NCBI GenBank assembly: GCA_001584585.1
Contig: LSYV01000035.1
Span: forward strand, 411,137-422,677
DNA: 11,541 nt
Reading direction: 5' to 3'
Source: Gonium pectorale
Taxonomy: Eukaryota; Chlorophyta; Chlorophyceae; Chlamydomonadales; Volvocaceae
Shown: one piece after another, positions 9,269-11,541 of the stretch
Position numbering within the stretch: the first letter of the stretch is position 1
How the letters are laid out: each line of letters begins with the position of its first letter
Notes under the pieces: generated by a model
What the model saw: only the letters and a program-made list of their open reading frames with translations
What the model was told of the DNA's origin: nothing
The model's database searches: none
Translations under genes and position numbers: made by a program

Positions 9269-9795
9269 TCACTGCGGCGATGTCAGGTGCTGGACTATGA
9301 ATCCCGCCACGTCCTCCGGCTTCTCCGCCGCCAGCTGCGCAGGAAAAAGGGGAACGGCGGTAAGACAGGGATACGACAGCACCCTGCAAGGATGTGAGAG
9401 ACCCGTGGACCCGCCCTCCACCACTGACCCGCTGGAGCAGCTCCGCAAAGAGCTCGTGCACTCCCGCGCTGACGAGGAACTTCTGGCTTGCCGAGTCCGT
9501 GTGCGTGAAAGCGACGGTGGCCGCGCCATCCTGAGTGCTAGACGCCGCAACCTCCCCTTCAGCCTCCTTGGTCCTCAGCAATAGTTCTTTGAGCCTGCAG
9601 GTGCAAGCGTTGTCTAAGCGCTATTGCTTATAGAATGGTAGCAGGGAACGACTGAATCCCGACGTACAGGTGCTCATTGGGGTGGTTTGGCTTGTGGTGG
9701 AGGACGCTGACGACAAGCTCCTTGATTACTTTGTCTAAGCGCTGCGCCGCTAGATAATTCTCAATGCCCTGGACGATGGCCTCTGGCTTCTCCAT
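9269..9795 (-). CDS. Small protein with two tandem RIIa/DPY-30-like docking domains; three exons
   Basis: Exons on the minus strand: 9795-9668, 9594-9429 and 9334-9269. They are joined by GT-AG introns of 73 and 94 bases (donors GTACGT and GTCAGT; acceptors CTGCAG and TGCGCAG), giving 119 residues and a TGA stop. The ATG has A at -3 and G at +4, with stops in frame upstream. Domain 1 (about 11-48) reads NYLAAQRLDKVIKELVVSVL followed by HHKPNHPNEHLLKELL. Domain 2 (about 80-116) reads KFLVSAGVHELFAELLQRLA followed by AEKPEDVAGFIVQHL. Both match the pattern of the PKA-RIIa/DPY-30 dimerisation-docking fold: aromatic-Leu start, amphipathic helix, Lys-Pro turn, second helix. The aromatic-to-KP spacing is 21 residues in both. 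Such domains dimerise and bind amphipathic helices of AKAP-like partners, often in cilia or chromatin complexes. Residues 51-78 form a flexible linker. The specific family member is not recognised. The second exon boundary is supported because both exons only make sense joined. Confidence 0.8.
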
Positions 9796-10154
9796 GATTG
9801 TTTATAGTTCTAAGCTATGCGTCCATTTATGTTCCTATCTCAGAAGCAAGTACGGTAACACTTCCGTGTTCCGACGTCGAAGTTGTCGGTGTTTGCCTTG
9901 CCGCCCTTAGTTCAGGCGCCTCAGGCGTATATTAACTTTGTGTAACTGTAATGTCGCTTCGCCGGGAACACGAACTGGACGTACGGCAGTCTACACGAAA
10001 CCACAACGGTGAGCAGTATGATGTGCCGGCACCAAGGTGCAGCTTGGGCCATACAGTCGCCTAGTTGGTACGTGGTCTACCAACCCCTTGGTAAACTGGC
10101 ACGTACATCCTACCCTGCCCGGACTGAAATGCGGCATGCCCTCTCTGACCTCCC
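9796..10154. promoter_or_regulatory. 5' flank of the RIIa-domain gene, with a double TGTAA on the opposite strand
   Basis: This is AT-richer than most of the window. A weak TATA-like stretch (TAATATA on the minus strand, 9934-9928) lies about 135 bases upstream of the ATG at 9795 and could be a core promoter element. On the plus strand, TGTAA occurs twice, at 9941-9945 and 9947-9951, resembling the green-algal poly(A) signal for a plus-strand transcript. An inverted repeat, GTTGGTA/TACCAAC, lies at 10064-10070 and 10078-10084 around a seven-base loop. None of these assignments is secure. Confidence 0.3.
9815..9826 (-). promoter_or_regulatory. Possible uORF (three codons and stop) upstream of the RIIa-domain gene
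   Basis: On the minus strand, ATG at 9826-9824 is followed by GAC GCA TAG, ending 19 bases before the main ATG. If this sequence lies in the 5' UTR, it is a minimal upstream reading frame that could lower initiation at the main start. The transcription start is not known, so its presence in the mRNA is inferred. Confidence 0.3.
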
Positions 10155-10845
10155 CTACAACTTTGGGTGCTTACCATGACATCTTTCGCCATAGTGCAAA
10201 GCGTTAAATAGGGCCAGGCAAGTGCCCTCCGTACAAAAGGCTGTTAGGGGCAGGCTAGGGGCCACGGCACACAGACACGCAGGCGCTGGCAGAGTGTGCC
10301 AACGGAATGTCACATCCCCGGCCTCATTCGTCATGGGCTTCACGGGCTACGACTGGGTCAAGGGGCACCCGACATTATACGTTGTATGTTTGCAAACCCA
10401 CCTGACATCCATTACCTGAGTCAAGGAGCATCTCTGAATGTCCGCTCCGCCCATCCGTGCTGCCGCCTCCACCCATCCCTGGCCATCCATCCAATGAACC
10501 CCTTGATGTAGTACTTTCTAGCACTGCTCAAGGCGTCGTGGCTTCTCTTGAATGCGCTTAACACCCTCGAGGCTTTTACTTGGAGGCTGGGGGTAAGGCT
10601 GGGGCAGTTGGCCCACCTATTGCGAAACTCTGTTCGTTTTCTTCACAGCAACAGCAGCAGGACACCACGGGCTCCCTACTTCTCTGCAGGTTTCTGCAAG
10701 ATTATCCGAACACCAGGACGATAACCGTCCACAACAGGTCATGAAGCTCCAGCGGAACGATTGCGGGCGGGGACGCGTGTGAGCGCCGATCGCAAACATT
10801 TCGAAGCAAAGGAGAATCTCGCTCTGAAGCCACCCGCAGACTGTC
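10155..10845. other. Unassigned spacer, no coding signal recognised
   Basis: Moderate-GC sequence without a supported gene. A pyrimidine-rich stretch ending TTCTTCACAG near 10648 resembles a plus-strand 3' splice site, and another CTGCAG follows near 10690. No frame after either gives a recognisable protein. A 127-codon minus-strand frame at 10617-11000 lacks any familiar motif. Confidence 0.4.
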
Positions 10846-11097
10846 ATGGTCGCAGAATTGTCACAGTCAGGCTCCGCCGCAAGCGGGTACGCCGCCAATG
10901 GCTGCCTGCTCTCCGCGTATGCGTCACCCCTGTCGCGCACCGCCCCGGCCGGAACCCCCGTCGCCACTGCCGGCCCGGCCCCACCCGACGGCGCAGTCAT
11001 TAGCGATCAGCGCCCTAACGGCACCGTCGAGATGCAGCAAGTCTGGCGGCGCAAGCGGCAGTTGGCGTCCAATGGTGACATTGGTGACGCATCATAG
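10846..11097 (+). CDS. Hypothetical short protein or exon (83 codons), weak candidate
   Basis: An ATG-started frame ending in tandem stops TAG-TAA. Its middle part uses mostly C- or G-ending codons like the clear genes in the window, and the predicted product is Ala/Pro/Ser-rich, ending in a basic stretch (VWRRKRQLASNG). No domain, signal peptide or membrane segment is visible. It could be a terminal exon, a small protein, or chance. An overlapping minus-strand frame (10617-11000) is open as well, which weakens the case. Function unknown. Confidence 0.2.
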   Translation: MVAELSQSGSAASGYAANGCLLSAYASPLSRTAPAGTPVATAGPAPPDGAVISDQRPNGTVEMQQVWRRKRQLASNGDIGDAS

Positions 11098-11352
11098 TAA
11101 TCCATGTTCGCTTGATGGCATGTCACGTGCCACCTTGTTGTCTGTTGTTACGTTCCGCTCCGGTAGCAAGTGGAGTGACGTAGCGGGGTAGTATGCCCTC
11201 GCCGGCCTCATTCCAATGAACGGCCTCGCTCCTGGCCTGGGCTTGGATCCTGGCCTCCGCCTTACTCATACGCTCTCATACGCATTCATTGCCGACACCT
11301 ACACACAGTTGGCTTCTTTGCAACTTCCACATAACCCGTTCGGCTCTGGGGA
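11098..11352. other. Short spacer, nothing recognised
   Basis: Contains TCACGTG near 11123 (an E-box/G-box-like core) and imperfect repeats of the type GGCCTNGCTCCTGGCCTGG around 11220-11255. No coding or RNA gene signal was found. Confidence 0.3.
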
Positions 11353-11541
11353 ATGATGGGTCCTGCAATCGGATGGCCGGGCATCGTCACTGTGGCGTCC
11401 ACGGGGCTGTCCTTCGTGGTGATGGCGGCGGACTGGGTAGGTGGCAGGGGATGCTACGGGCCGTTCCAAACCATTCACTCCACGCGCGCCATTATGATGA
11501 ATATTAAAATGGGATTCAAGCAAGCCCGATTGATATGGCAG
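11353..11541 (+). CDS. Hypothetical N-terminal fragment with a hydrophobic segment, runs off the right edge
   Basis: An open frame begins ATG-ATG, after an in-frame TAA at 11332-11334, and stays open to the window end (63 codons). Residues 8-27 (from WPGIVTVA to VVMAAD) form one hydrophobic stretch suited to a signal anchor or membrane helix. A possible donor, GTAGGT, at 11437 would instead end the exon after 28 codons in phase 0. A competing minus-strand frame exists at 11299-11523. No family recognised; this may be chance. Confidence 0.2.
   Translation, partial: MMGPAIGWPGIVTVASTGLSFVVMAADWVGGRGCYGPFQTIHSTRAIMMNIKMGFKQARLIWQ

Noticed and set aside
8838..9584. 248-codon plus-strand frame with polyglutamine from the CAG tract
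   Set aside because: It is antisense to the RIIa gene across all or part of its second and third exons and has no recognisable domain. The polyQ comes only from the microsatellite.
11490..11498. ATGATGA as a C/D snoRNA C box
   Set aside because: No D box or terminal stem is visible before the window ends; a seven-base match alone is not evidence.

Overview
This window looks like GC-rich nuclear DNA from a chlorophyte green alga, most likely Chlamydomonas-like or volvocine. The reasons are: three spliced genes with GT-AG introns and C-rich 3' splice tracts; GC-rich introns full of G/C microsatellites; a plant/green-lineage PP2C of the type fused to a cyclic-nucleotide-binding kinase; and a START/cyclase protein with a transit-peptide-like N terminus. 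No bacterial operon, rRNA, tRNA, CRISPR array or intact transposon was seen. The species cannot be fixed by eye.

Layout. (1) Positions 1-3677, minus strand: the 5' part (seven exons, about 374 codons) of a PP2C-family phosphatase. It starts MGCVNSK, covers an apparently complete PP2C domain, and runs off the left edge, where family knowledge predicts cyclic-nucleotide-binding and kinase domains. (2) 3678-4697: a divergent intergenic region of about 1.0 kb. At its left end a perfect 12-bp hairpin holds the phosphatase start codon. (3) 4698-6529, plus strand: a three-exon, 280-residue, probably plastid-targeted polyketide-cyclase/START (SRPBCC) protein. (4) 6530-9268: a 2.7-kb convergent intergenic region with no gene I can support and no TGTAA poly(A) signal on either strand. 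(5) 9269-9795, minus strand: a three-exon gene, absent as a single reading frame, encoding a 119-residue protein made almost entirely of two RIIa/DPY-30-like docking domains. (6) 9796-11541: moderate-GC sequence with two weak plus-strand coding candidates (10846-11097 and 11353 to the right edge).

How the genes relate. The two signalling genes share a theme. The phosphatase belongs to a class that also carries a cGMP-dependent-kinase-like half, and the small protein uses the fold by which PKA regulatory subunits and ciliary proteins dock to amphipathic anchoring helices. Whether they act together is inference; nothing in the sequence proves it. The START-domain gene is head-to-head with the phosphatase and may share regulatory DNA with it. 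All exon boundaries come from reading frames, splice consensus and family alignment recalled from knowledge, not from transcripts.
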